Source: Sphaerochaeta sp.
Lineage (GTDB): Bacteria > Spirochaetota > Spirochaetia > Sphaerochaetales > Sphaerochaetaceae
NCBI GenBank assembly: GCA_018399495.1
Contig: JAGYOG010000005.1
Span: forward strand, 33,959-97,958
DNA length: 64,000 bases
Reading direction: 5' to 3'
The notes under the pieces are model-generated. The model saw only the letters and a program-made list of their open reading frames with translations. It was not told the origin of the DNA and made no database searches. The stretch's first letter is position 1. Each line of letters opens with the position of its first letter. Positions 24,120 to 33,315 of the stretch are shown in pieces. Both the position numbers and the translations under genes were made by a program.

Positions 24120-26046
24120 TTTCTACCTCCAATTCCTCTATTTCTTCACTCAGCTCAAGCCAAGCATGTTCCTCAGCATGCAACTGCTCGCTGAGTGTTT
24201 CTTTCTTCTTTACCAGGCTGGTGATGGTTATTGCGTCGCTGTAATTCTCCTCTTTTGCCATTTCCTCTTCTACCAAGGCAATTGACGCTTCCAGTTTTTC
24301 ATGGTTTTGCAAGAGGTTTTCACTCTGGCGTTGCAGTGTTCCCAACCGATTCCTCATTCTGTTTGCTTCTTTGTATGAGCGGGCTTGTTTACTTTCAGTC
24401 TGCACGGAAGCGGTATTCTGTTTCTCTACCTTTTCCTTTTGTTCCAACTTGTATGAAAAGTAGGAGTAATCACCTTCAAAGAGCTCGGGAGGATTGTCAG
24501 TCGTAAGGTAGAGTATCTTAGTGGCAATGTGTTCGATGAAATATGCATCGTGACTGACAAAAATCATGGTTCCATCATATTGCTTGAGAGCCTCAAGCAA
24601 CATTTCTTTTGCATTGATGTCCAAATGGTTGGTTGGTTCATCAAGGATCAATAGATTAACCGGATGCAAGAGAATCTTAAGGAGTGCCAAGCGGCTCCGT
24701 TCTCCTCCACTCAACACTGAGACTGACTTGAATACATCATCGCCACTGAACAGGAAAGACCCCAGATAGGTGCGAAGCTTGGGAAGGTCGTTTGTTGCTG
24801 CAATACTGGAGACTTCCTCCAACACAGTATTTTTGGGATTGAGTGTCTTTTCAGTGTCCTGTGCGAAGTATCCAACACTTACCCCGCTTCCCATTCGAAT
24901 TGTTCCCTCGTATTCACCATCTTGTCCACTGAGCATTCTCAGCAGCGTGGACTTGCCGGCACCATTCTTTCCGGTAACAACGATACGTTCCCCTTTGTTG
25001 GCAAGAAATGAGAAGTCATCAAGAATGACCTGCTGGCCATAGCGTTTTTTCAGATGGTCAATGATGATCACATCATTGCCGCTATGCGGAGCAGGAGGGA
25101 AGGAGAAAGAAAGTTGCTTCAAATGGGAAGGGACTTCCACCAATTCAAGTTTTTCCAACATCTTGATCCTACTCTGGACCTGTTTGCTTTTGGTGGCCTT
25201 GTAACGAAACTTTTCAATGAACTGCTCAGTCTTCTGCAGCTGGTCTTGTTGCAGCTTATAGGCAGCCTCCAGCTGTTTTATCTCCAGTTCGCGTTGTTTG
25301 ATATATGCACTGTAGTTGCCGCTATAGCGTTTGAGTGTCCCATTAAACAGTTCATAGACTTCGTTGACCGTCTCATCGAGAAAACCCTGGTCATGGCTGA
25401 CGATCATCAAACCGCCTTCGTAGACTTTCAGGTAGTTCTTCAGCCAATATATGGCCTCAATATCTAGGTAGTTCGTCGGTTCATCCAGCAACATGATTCC
25501 GGGATTCTCGACGAGAATCTTTGCAAGGGCGATACGCATCTGCCACCCCCCTGAGAACTCACTGCAAAGACGATTCATGTCTGCCATGGTGAATCCGAGA
25601 CCGAGCAAAACCTGTTCAATGGTTTGCTTGCGTGAGAAATACCCCTGGGTCAATAGGTACTCCTGTATTTCGGAAAGGCGGTGCAGAAGTGGTTCGGTGG
25701 AAACTGTGGGGTCACTCTCAGCAAGCTGGCTTTCGATTGTCTGTTGTTCCCGGCTCAGTTCCTGAAACCGAGAGAAGGCTTTCTCTACTTCTTGGTAGAC
25801 CGTTCCTGCGTTGAATACGATATCACTTTGGGGAAGGTAGGAGATTCGTAGGTTCTTGGAAGTTGATACCTGCAGGTCATCAGCACTCATATGAGCGCTG
25901 ATCACCTTAAGCAGCGTTGACTTGCCGCTTCCATTTCCTCCTGCCAGTGCACTCCTACTTTGTTCACTCAGGGTGAAGGAGACATCCTTGAGGATATCCC
26001 TGTCCCCAAAAGCAAGGTGTACACGTTGGACTTGTAAGGTTGCCAC
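24112..26046 (-). CDS. ABC-F family ATPase (ribosome-associated)
   Basis: A 644-residue soluble protein with two ABC domains and no membrane part. Walker A motifs are AGGNGSGKST (about 36) and TGKNGAGKST; signatures SGGWQMRIAL and SGGERSRLAL; Walker B motifs LLDEPTNYLD and ILDEPTNHLD. The arginine/lysine-rich interdomain linker (about residues 210-300) and the C-terminal coiled coil fit the Uup/YdiF/EttA-like group that acts in the ribosomal E site or in antibiotic protection. Start is GTG with AAGGAG at 7 bases. Which ABC-F subgroup it belongs to cannot be told here. Confidence 0.9.
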   Translation of the reverse strand: MATLQVQRVHLAFGDRDILKDVSFTLSEQSRSALAGGNGSGKSTLLKVISAHMSADDLQVSTSKNLRISYLPQSDIVFNAGTVYQEVEKAFSRFQELSREQQTIESQLAESDPTVSTEPLLHRLSEIQEYLLTQGYFSRKQTIEQVLLGLGFTMADMNRLCSEFSGGWQMRIALAKILVENPGIMLLDEPTNYLDIEAIYWLKNYLKVYEGGLMIVSHDQGFLDETVNEVYELFNGTLKRYSGNYSAYIKQRELEIKQLEAAYKLQQDQLQKTEQFIEKFRYKATKSKQVQSRIKMLEKLELVEVPSHLKQLSFSFPPAPHSGNDVIIIDHLKKRYGQQVILDDFSFLANKGERIVVTGKNGAGKSTLLRMLSGQDGEYEGTIRMGSGVSVGYFAQDTEKTLNPKNTVLEEVSSIAATNDLPKLRTYLGSFLFSGDDVFKSVSVLSGGERSRLALLKILLHPVNLLILDEPTNHLDINAKEMLLEALKQYDGTMIFVSHDAYFIEHIATKILYLTTDNPPELFEGDYSYFSYKLEQKEKVEKQNTASVQTESKQARSYKEANRMRNRLGTLQRQSENLLQNHEKLEASIALVEEEMAKEENYSDAITITSLVKKKETLSEQLHAEEHAWLELSEEIEELEVEIG

Positions 26047-26159
26047 ACTCTCTCTCCTTATACTGAAACGGGTGTTGAAAAGCCCGGTGTTTGACGGTAT
26101 GATTACCTTAACACAAGCATGTGTTCGGTGACAATCCACCAGAATTCAGGAGGTTTATA

Positions 26160-27644
26160 GTGCTTTGCCTAACTCTTACCGGCTCGACCTTGGAGGAGAA
26201 CCGGTCTTTGGTGGAAAGAAACCGGAGGTGGATCGCACTTGCAGAATTGCGACTTGACTACTTGCTTCCCGATGAACAGAAAATAGCATCCTCTTTTCCC
26301 TCTACCGTGGACCTTCCTGTGATGTTGACCATGCGTCGCGGCGTTGACGGGGGAATGTGTAACTTGCCGGAAAAGCAACGTCTGCAATTGCTCTATGAGG
26401 CGGCAAAAGGCGATTTTGCCTACGTCGATATTGAAGATGATGTCAAGAAAAGTGACTTGAAATTCAAGGACCCACTCTTCGAACAGAAAGTGGACCTCGA
26501 GAATTCACTGAGGGCACGCAGGGTAAGGATTATTAGAAGCTACCACAATTTTGAGTGTGTCCCTGCAGATTTGTTTGGGAGGATTCACAAATTAGCCTCG
26601 AAAGGAGATATCCCAAAAGTAGCCGTCAACCCTGGAAACATGATGGATGTCATTACGCTCTTTAGGGTCCAACAGGAACTTTCTGGTCTTAAAGAAAAAA
26701 TTGTAATCGGTATGGGGCCTTATGGTGTTTGTACCCGTATACTCTACAAGAAGTGTGGTTCCTTTCTGAGCTTTTGTTCAGATAGTCAAGCAGCTCCCGG
26801 CCATCTTACTGCCCAAAGTATGAGTGAGCTGTACCGCTCTGACAAGCTTGATGAGAAGACGCATATCTATGGAATCATCGGTAATCCGGTCAGTCATACC
26901 TCTTCACCCAGAATCCATAATCCTGGCTTTGAAGCAATTCGCTATAATGCGGTTTATGTACCGTTTTTGGTAGATTCGGTCAGAGCTTTTTTCAAACTGG
27001 CGGAGATGTTGCAAATTCACGGTTTTTCAGTAACCGTTCCCCATAAGCGAACCGTGCAACCATACTTGGGACGAATAACTCGTGAAGTGAAGCAAATTGG
27101 ATCGTGCAATACAATAGTCAGGATCCAAAATATGTGGAAGGGAATCAATACAGATTATTATGGGTTTCTTGAACCGATTGATGACCTTATCACTCAAGGG
27201 GAAATCAGAAATGCTTTAGTCATTGGTGCCGGTGGGGCGAGTAGGGCAGTGGTCTGGGCTTTGCATAATCATGGAGTGAAGGTCACCATCCTAAATCGTA
27301 GCATTGAACATGCCAGAACCCTGGCAAATGAGACGATGAGTGGTTACGATACACTCGAAAACGCCCATCTTTACAGTAAAACTGTTGATCTGGTGGTACA
27401 GACAACCAATGTTGGGATGGGGGACCTTGAGGGGCAGAACCCTTGCCCAACCCTATGTTTATCAGGTCAGGAAATTGTGTATGAATTGGTCTATAAACCA
27501 GAGGAGACGGTCTTCCTCAAGAAAGCCAAGGAAGCCGGCTGTACCATCATCTCTGGAAAACAGATGTTGATGGAGCAGGGTAAATTACAGTTTGAGGCGT
27601 TTACCGGATATCACTATCCTCATTGGGTCAAGGTAACACTTTGA
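26160..27644 (+). CDS. aroDE: bifunctional 3-dehydroquinate dehydratase / shikimate dehydrogenase
   Basis: A 494-residue fusion of steps 3 and 4 of the shikimate pathway. The N-terminal half (about 1-225) is a type I dehydroquinate dehydratase with the RSYHNF histidine and the Schiff-base lysine in PKVAVNP. The C-terminal half is shikimate dehydrogenase: GIIGNPVSHTSSPRIHN (substrate serines), VTVPHKRT (catalytic lysine), NTDYYGF, and the NADP loop VIGAGGASRAV. Start is GTG with AGGAGG at 6 bases. aroK and aroC lie 4-6 kb away, so most of the later pathway is local. Confidence 0.93.
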   Translation: MLCLTLTGSTLEENRSLVERNRRWIALAELRLDYLLPDEQKIASSFPSTVDLPVMLTMRRGVDGGMCNLPEKQRLQLLYEAAKGDFAYVDIEDDVKKSDLKFKDPLFEQKVDLENSLRARRVRIIRSYHNFECVPADLFGRIHKLASKGDIPKVAVNPGNMMDVITLFRVQQELSGLKEKIVIGMGPYGVCTRILYKKCGSFLSFCSDSQAAPGHLTAQSMSELYRSDKLDEKTHIYGIIGNPVSHTSSPRIHNPGFEAIRYNAVYVPFLVDSVRAFFKLAEMLQIHGFSVTVPHKRTVQPYLGRITREVKQIGSCNTIVRIQNMWKGINTDYYGFLEPIDDLITQGEIRNALVIGAGGASRAVVWALHNHGVKVTILNRSIEHARTLANETMSGYDTLENAHLYSKTVDLVVQTTNVGMGDLEGQNPCPTLCLSGQEIVYELVYKPEETVFLKKAKEAGCTIISGKQMLMEQGKLQFEAFTGYHYPHWVKVTL

Positions 27645-27645
27645 C

Positions 27646-29547
27646 TCAGGCAAAATGAAATCGAACAAGTCGAATTAAAAATAGTTTGCTGACAGGTAAT
27701 ATTTTAACCTCCATCGAAGGCATTACTGCTGCCTTGAGCAATGCTTCCTTCTGGGGAGTGAATGCAAGTTCAAGTGCCTGGACAATAAGTTCTTGGTCAG
27801 GAAGTTGCAACTCCAGAAGGATATCTTTCTTCCCAGCAGCCTGCTTACAGAGGCTCACCTTCCCTTGGTAGTCAAATCCACCAGCTTCGAGGATGGGATT
27901 GAGTACCTGTGGTACAATCTGGGAATGCAAAAAGATCGTCCTGTTCTGGAACCGATGTTCGAGGTCTTCCCGCTCTGCCTTGGAGAGATCTGCCTTGGCA
28001 ATGGCTTGCCGTATTGATTCATCCAAAGACATTTTTTCTACTGTTTTTTTGGGTTTACAGGGAAGGGTAGAACACTGTTTAAGCGTTTCAGCTCTTCCAA
28101 TCCGTTCTCGTAGGATAGGGTGTTCTTTCTTCTCCAATATTTCAATTGTGTCAAAACTCTTTGTGGCACCGATGAGTTGTCCGGCATTCTTCAGCACCTG
28201 TCTCCAGGCATCCTCGCTGTCTCTGCGCATGATGAAGATGGTGGGGGTGAGTGTAGCAAGACAATGCTCAGAAAGCGATGAGAGATTGTGTACGAGGTTT
28301 GCGGTCCGCTCATCGCAGGAGAGGACCATCCCATCATAGATGGTAACGTTCTGGTAACGCTCACTGAGCATTTCAAGTTGCTTGAATAGGGACGTATTCA
28401 TGCCTCTTGTGCTGTTGGTCTCAAGATACTCCTTGATTTGTGGATAATCCAATGAGGAGTCGAATGCCCCCAGCACACTCTCCTTCGTAATATGATATTT
28501 TCTTTGATGATCCAAAACCTCAAGGTAGGAAAACCTGTAGAGAATGTCTCCTTTAGGGCAGTCCCCTTGGTAGCTGATGGTCTGGTCACTGTCAATAAGC
28601 AGAGCGGTGCGTTGCTGTGTTCCGTTGATGGCCGAAACCTGCCAATTCTCATCCAAGGTAAGAACCCCCCATGTGGAAAGTTCATTGAACAGGGAAGCTG
28701 AATAGGTAACTTGGTAGCGTATGCAAAGTCCCTTGATCAAGAGTTTCAGTGCGGTAGTGTCGCAACCTCCAATTGTTTGCAGTGTTGAGAGCAGAGCGTT
28801 GACAAATTCCAGGGGTGCAGTACCTTCAAGGTTTCTTGCAAGCAAAAGACAAAGCAACTGATAATCGGAAAGAGAAAGAAGCGCTTCTGTTTTCTGCCAA
28901 TCGAGTGTGCATCGTCGTGCGTCTCGTACCACGACATCCATCTCAGTGAGATATTCGCCTAAAGCTTGATACATCTCCTTGAGTCGGTCGTGCTCATAGG
29001 TAGGGAAGTAATTGGCAATGCTCTCATGATAGATGCATTTCCCTTCCTTTGCCACCAATGAGAAAAATCCCCGGAGGAACTCAGTGGAACAGTAGGGAGC
29101 TTCCACACAGGTATGTTCTTCTTCGCCAAACAGTGGACGGAGCGAGCAGTACTGTAGCAATTGGTCTTCAAGCAATGGATTGAAAACCAACCTCCCTGCA
29201 TCACTGAGTAGTATCATTCGTTCCTGCAGATTTCCCACCCGTCTTAGAAGGTTCCCATAACTGAATGAGCCTTTGAGAAGCGAAGTGATTTGTTCCACAG
29301 TGAGCGGGCCAAATGTGGCAAGCAAGCTTAGTACTACCTGGTCAAAGGAGTCCAGCATTGAGAGCATTTTTTGGACCATTGAATCCTGGTTGAAAAGTTG
29401 GCAGAGCTTGGCCGTCAGCTGTGGTTTATGGAAAGGGGACTGAAGTTTCCCCATGTAGTTGCGTGCAAGATAAAAATAAGTATCTTCACTATATCGACTC
29501 AGTAATGTCTTGAAAGTTTCTTGTACTCTTTCGTTCACGTGTCCCAT
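27646..29547 (-). CDS. Helicase_C_3 (XPB/Ssl2-like C-terminal domain) protein
   Basis: A 633-residue protein with no ATPase motifs. The region around residues 330-450 (RTALLIDSDQTISYQGD ... RYSYLEVLDHQRKYHITKESVLGAF) looks like the Helicase_C_3 domain found in partner proteins of bacterial XPB helicases; several winged-helix-like segments precede it. It overlaps the XPB helicase gene upstream by 13 bases and is therefore co-translated with it, the same pairing as in actinobacteria. Probably a DNA-binding partner or regulator of the helicase; the actual function is not known to me. Confidence 0.7.
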   Translation of the reverse strand: MGHVNERVQETFKTLLSRYSEDTYFYLARNYMGKLQSPFHKPQLTAKLCQLFNQDSMVQKMLSMLDSFDQVVLSLLATFGPLTVEQITSLLKGSFSYGNLLRRVGNLQERMILLSDAGRLVFNPLLEDQLLQYCSLRPLFGEEEHTCVEAPYCSTEFLRGFFSLVAKEGKCIYHESIANYFPTYEHDRLKEMYQALGEYLTEMDVVVRDARRCTLDWQKTEALLSLSDYQLLCLLLARNLEGTAPLEFVNALLSTLQTIGGCDTTALKLLIKGLCIRYQVTYSASLFNELSTWGVLTLDENWQVSAINGTQQRTALLIDSDQTISYQGDCPKGDILYRFSYLEVLDHQRKYHITKESVLGAFDSSLDYPQIKEYLETNSTRGMNTSLFKQLEMLSERYQNVTIYDGMVLSCDERTANLVHNLSSLSEHCLATLTPTIFIMRRDSEDAWRQVLKNAGQLIGATKSFDTIEILEKKEHPILRERIGRAETLKQCSTLPCKPKKTVEKMSLDESIRQAIAKADLSKAEREDLEHRFQNRTIFLHSQIVPQVLNPILEAGGFDYQGKVSLCKQAAGKKDILLELQLPDQELIVQALELAFTPQKEALLKAAVMPSMEVKILPVSKLFLIRLVRFHFA

Positions 29548-31199
29548 ACCTCTATTTCATAGGAATAACCTTGCTCAGCAAGGAACTTCTGACGATTGGC
29601 GGCAAATTCCTCTTCACTGGAGTAGCGTGTCACCACCGAATAGAAAAAGCTGGAGCGGTTCTTCGGCCTGAGAATCCTACCTAGTCGTTGTGCTTCCTCA
29701 CTACGTGAACCAAAGGTCCCGCTGACCTGAATGGCCACCGAAGCATCGGGAAGGTCAATTGCAAAGTTTGCCACTTTACTGACGACAAGAATGCGTTGTT
29801 TTCCTTCCCTGAAATCCCGGTATAATTCTTCCCGTTTTATGTTCGGTGTGCTTCCTGTGATGATTGGCAGGCCAAAATGGTTTGCAATGTTCTTCAGCTG
29901 ATCAAGATACTGTCCTATGATGAGGATGAAATCATCAGGATGACGGTCCACCAAGGCCTGTACCACCTCCAGCTTTCGCTTGTTCTCACTGGCAATACGG
30001 TACTTCTCCCGTTTCGTCCCTATCGCGTACGGTATTTCCTGCTCCTTCGGCAGGTCTATTCGCACCTCATGACAATACGCCTCAGCGATGAACCCCTGTT
30101 GTTGTAGCTCATTCCAAGGAACATCGAAACGTTTGGGGCCAACGAGACTGAAAACCTCGTCCTCACGTCCGTCTTCCCTGACCAAGGTTGCTGTAAGGCC
30201 TACGCGATACACGGCTTGCAACTCGGCGGTGATCTTGAACACTGGGGCTGGAAGCATATGTACCTCATCATAGATGATCAACCCCCAGTTTCCTTTGGTG
30301 AGCAGTTCAAGATGTGGGAAGGGCCCTTCCTTGTCTGGACGGTAAGTAAGCACCTGGTAGGTGCAAACTATTACCTCTTTATTTTCCTTTTTATCCCCGG
30401 TGTACTCCCCAATTTGGTCTTTGCTTAAGGTGGTCTTGTCCAGTATTTCGCTGATCCACTGGTGTACCGCAGCCACATTGGTTGTTACCACCAAGGTTTT
30501 GGTGGAGAGGCGTTCCATGATATGCATTCCTACCACTGTTTTTCCTGAGCCGCAGGGAAGGACAATGGTTCCAAACCCGCTACCGGGGCCTAAGTCACCG
30601 AGCAGGGCATCTGCTGCCTGCTTCTGGTAGGGACGTACAAAAAATGGCTTGCCACCCAAGGTTGTATCCCGGAGTGTAAAGGGTAAAAGAGGTCCATGGT
30701 TCAGGGGTATCCTGTCATCAACGGGATAGCCGATTTTGATCAACTGCAGCTTGATTTCTCCTCGGTTGTATGACTCAAGAAGAAATCGCGATTCATCTTT
30801 TACAATCAATAGTTTAGCAATAGCTTGTCGGTTCAGCAGCTCAGTCCAAATCCGTTTGCTTTCAACCCAGAGTTCATAGTAACTAGGGTCATCACTGCCT
30901 GAGAGCACGATCTTTCCCCAACGTGTAGCCATATCCTCAATGTAAAATCGTACCGATTCAGGTACAGGAAATTTCGACCAGTAATCAAGCCGTGAGAGGA
31001 TGAAGGATGCATCCACCCCGCAGCTTGAGGCGTTCCAGAGACTGATGGCGCTCAAGGCATAGGTATGCATGTGCTCCGGGCTCTTGACCAGCTCGCAGAA
31101 ACGGACAAGGTCATTACGACATGCTTCACTCTGTTCATGGTGAACATCGAGAAGCAGGGTTTTGTCACTTTGTACTATAAGCGGAGTATCTTGCATCAT
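29535..31199 (-). CDS. XPB/Rad25-type DNA helicase
   Basis: A 554-residue SF2 helicase, homologous to the eukaryotic repair helicase XPB and to a helicase annotated in Treponema. Motifs: Walker A LPCGSGKTVVG, DEVH box IYDEVHMLP, GLTATLVREDGRED (motif III together with the RED motif of XPB) and motif VI EAQRLGRILRPK. The N-terminal 200 residues hold the damage-recognition-like domain. Its ATG overlaps the aroC stop codon, an unusual coupling of DNA repair to aromatic amino-acid genes. Probable role: DNA unwinding in repair, together with the downstream protein. Confidence 0.9.
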   Translation of the reverse strand: MMQDTPLIVQSDKTLLLDVHHEQSEACRNDLVRFCELVKSPEHMHTYALSAISLWNASSCGVDASFILSRLDYWSKFPVPESVRFYIEDMATRWGKIVLSGSDDPSYYELWVESKRIWTELLNRQAIAKLLIVKDESRFLLESYNRGEIKLQLIKIGYPVDDRIPLNHGPLLPFTLRDTTLGGKPFFVRPYQKQAADALLGDLGPGSGFGTIVLPCGSGKTVVGMHIMERLSTKTLVVTTNVAAVHQWISEILDKTTLSKDQIGEYTGDKKENKEVIVCTYQVLTYRPDKEGPFPHLELLTKGNWGLIIYDEVHMLPAPVFKITAELQAVYRVGLTATLVREDGREDEVFSLVGPKRFDVPWNELQQQGFIAEAYCHEVRIDLPKEQEIPYAIGTKREKYRIASENKRKLEVVQALVDRHPDDFILIIGQYLDQLKNIANHFGLPIITGSTPNIKREELYRDFREGKQRILVVSKVANFAIDLPDASVAIQVSGTFGSRSEEAQRLGRILRPKNRSSFFYSVVTRYSSEEEFAANRQKFLAEQGYSYEIEVWDT

Positions 31200-32245
31200 G
31201 CCTTCCCAAATGCGGTGTAATAGAGATCGAGCAGGGTGATTGCGACCATTGATTCGATGACCACCACTGCACGGCTGCAGATGCAGGGATCATGGCGACC
31301 TTCAATTTCCAATGTAGTGGTCTCATTACCCTTGGTTACTGTTTGTTGTGGTTTCCCAATGGATGCCGTTGGCTTGATAGCCGCCTGTAGGACAATCTCC
31401 TGCCCAGATGAGATACCACCAAGCATTCCCCCTGCATGGTTGGATAGGAAGCCGTCACTGGTCCTTTGGTCGTTGAACTGGCTGCCGCGCATGGATGCGC
31501 ATGCGAATCCATCTCCGAATTGGATTCCCTTCACTGCTCCTATACTCATCACGGCATGGCTGAGCAACGCCTCAAGTTTCCCGAATATTGGTTCTCCAAG
31601 CCCCGGCATCACTCCAGTAACCCTACACTCGATGATACCACCGATGCTGTCTTTCTCGCCTCTCACCTGTTCGATGAGAGCTACCATTGATTGTGCGGCT
31701 TCCCGGTCAGGACAAGAGAGTGGATTGTCTGTTTCATTCCAACGTCTCTCGTTGGCTACGACATTCCCAACCTGTACCGTGCCAGCCTTGATTGTGATAT
31801 CTCGTTTTGCAAGGAGTTGTTTTGCCAAAGCTCCTGCTGCAACCCTGGCGCTAGTTTCTCTTCCGCTCGAGCGGCCCCCACCGCGGATATCCCTGATCCC
31901 GTACTTCTGGGCGAAGGTCCAGTCTGCGTGACCGGGACGGAATACGTTCTCGAGGTGGGAGTAATCTGCAGAGCGCTGATTGGTGCTGTAGAGGATCATG
32001 GCTATCGGGGTGCCGGTGGTAATGCCCTCATAGAGACCACTGAGAATGGTCAACTTATCGATTTCGTTTCTTTCAGTTCCTGTTGGGTTCGCCCCGGGCC
32101 TGCGACGGTCCATCTCATTCTGGATGGCATCCTCATCAATCTTGAAGCCAGGTTCGACCCCATCGATGATGACCCCCAAGGCAGGTCCATGTGATTCACC
32201 AAATGTGGTGATGGTATATGCTGTGCCAAAACTGTTGTGCCCCAT
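31196..32245 (-). CDS. aroC: chorismate synthase
   Basis: Last shikimate-pathway step, EPSP to chorismate, needing reduced FMN. The 349-residue protein begins MGHNSFGTAYTITTFGESHG and carries GGGRSSGRETSARVAAGALAK and SNHAGGMLGGISSGQEI. It follows aroK after one base and overlaps the start of the XPB gene. Confidence 0.97.
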   Translation of the reverse strand: MGHNSFGTAYTITTFGESHGPALGVIIDGVEPGFKIDEDAIQNEMDRRRPGANPTGTERNEIDKLTILSGLYEGITTGTPIAMILYSTNQRSADYSHLENVFRPGHADWTFAQKYGIRDIRGGGRSSGRETSARVAAGALAKQLLAKRDITIKAGTVQVGNVVANERRWNETDNPLSCPDREAAQSMVALIEQVRGEKDSIGGIIECRVTGVMPGLGEPIFGKLEALLSHAVMSIGAVKGIQFGDGFACASMRGSQFNDQRTSDGFLSNHAGGMLGGISSGQEIVLQAAIKPTASIGKPQQTVTKGNETTTLEIEGRHDPCICSRAVVVIESMVAITLLDLYYTAFGKA

Positions 32246-32246
32246 A

Positions 32247-32780
32247 TCAAACCTCGATTTTCAGTGTATCAACAAGAAACCGCGCTGTATCGCGGACGTC
32301 CGGATAATTTGGTAATCGTACCATGATGTCACAAATGTTGCTATAGCGTGCATGTCTCCGCTCATAAAGCGAAGCGAAGGAAGACTGGGGATCCGAGTGG
32401 TCGAGAAAGGGGGGGATGCCGCCTTTGAGTATCCGCTCGAGGAGCACTGGCTCCTCCACTTCCAAATAGACAAGCTTTCCTGATTCCTTGATCAATTCAA
32501 TCAAGGCTTGGTTATCTGAGGCACCACCACCAAGGCTGATGATGTAAGGAGTTTTCCGAGTGCTGAGAAAGGTTCTGAGCGCTTGGACCTCCTCTTCCAT
32601 GAAAGATTCTTTACCTGCTCTCTGGTAGAATTCACGAATGGAACGACAAGGTGCTATATCCTGGAGGACCAAGTCATCCAGATCGACCCAGGAGTATTCC
32701 AATGCTTGGGCAGCAAGTCTTCCCAGCGTGGATTTTCCGCTGTGTTTGATTCCGCAGAAGTAGAGGTGTTCCATATTCAT
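32247..32780 (-). CDS. aroK: shikimate kinase
   Basis: Phosphorylates shikimate. The 177-residue P-loop protein has Walker A GIKHSGKSTLG, the shikimate/metal aspartates in VDLDDLVL, the SLGGGASDN loop and a lid region (RILKGGIPPFLDH). Its start overlaps the stop codon of the upstream small membrane protein gene by 4 bases. Confidence 0.93.
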   Translation of the reverse strand: MNMEHLYFCGIKHSGKSTLGRLAAQALEYSWVDLDDLVLQDIAPCRSIREFYQRAGKESFMEEEVQALRTFLSTRKTPYIISLGGGASDNQALIELIKESGKLVYLEVEEPVLLERILKGGIPPFLDHSDPQSSFASLYERRHARYSNICDIMVRLPNYPDVRDTARFLVDTLKIEV

Positions 32781-33250
32781 CTCTGATCGAAAAGATCGGT
32801 CCAGGTGGTACTGTAGGCATTTAAGATGGGTCTTGCTGCAGGAGCCTTTGTGTAATATTGCTTTCTTCTCTTTTCTTTTCTGCCCTGTACCATCATCTCC
32901 ACTGCCATCTGGTAGCGTGCTTCATGTAGATTCTTCCTTACCTGTTCCTCGTAGTGGTTCACCCTGATAGTCTTTTTCAAGGCAAAGTGGAAGGTTACAA
33001 TCATTGCATACCAGAATAGTGAGAGCAACAACGGTTGCAAGTCGAGATAGGAGTAGGGAATGCTCACCGCCGTAGCGTTGCTTGCCACTCGATAGAGATT
33101 GAGTGCATTGGGCCAGAGAATGAAAAAGGTAAGAAACAGTGGTACAATCCAGTAGAGTCCCTGTCGTGAAAAAAGGAAACGCAGGCAGGCTGCGAATGCA
33201 AGGAAATTCAAGAGCAGGCAAACCAAAGGCAGTGCATAGATTTCAATCAT
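32777..33250 (-). CDS. small membrane protein of unknown function
   Basis: A 157-residue protein with three hydrophobic segments in its first 95 residues (starting MIEIYALPLVCLLLNFLAF) and a basic, soluble C-terminal tail (GRKEKRRKQYYTK). No family recognised. It is the first gene of the aroK-aroC-XPB operon and overlaps aroK by 4 bases. Confidence 0.65.
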   Translation of the reverse strand: MIEIYALPLVCLLLNFLAFAACLRFLFSRQGLYWIVPLFLTFFILWPNALNLYRVASNATAVSIPYSYLDLQPLLLSLFWYAMIVTFHFALKKTIRVNHYEEQVRKNLHEARYQMAVEMMVQGRKEKRRKQYYTKAPAARPILNAYSTTWTDLFDQR

Positions 33251-33315
33251 GGTTCCTCCGCTATCCAAAGGGTCTTTTCCTATGATACCATAGGGCAACT
33301 CTTTGGGGAATAACT

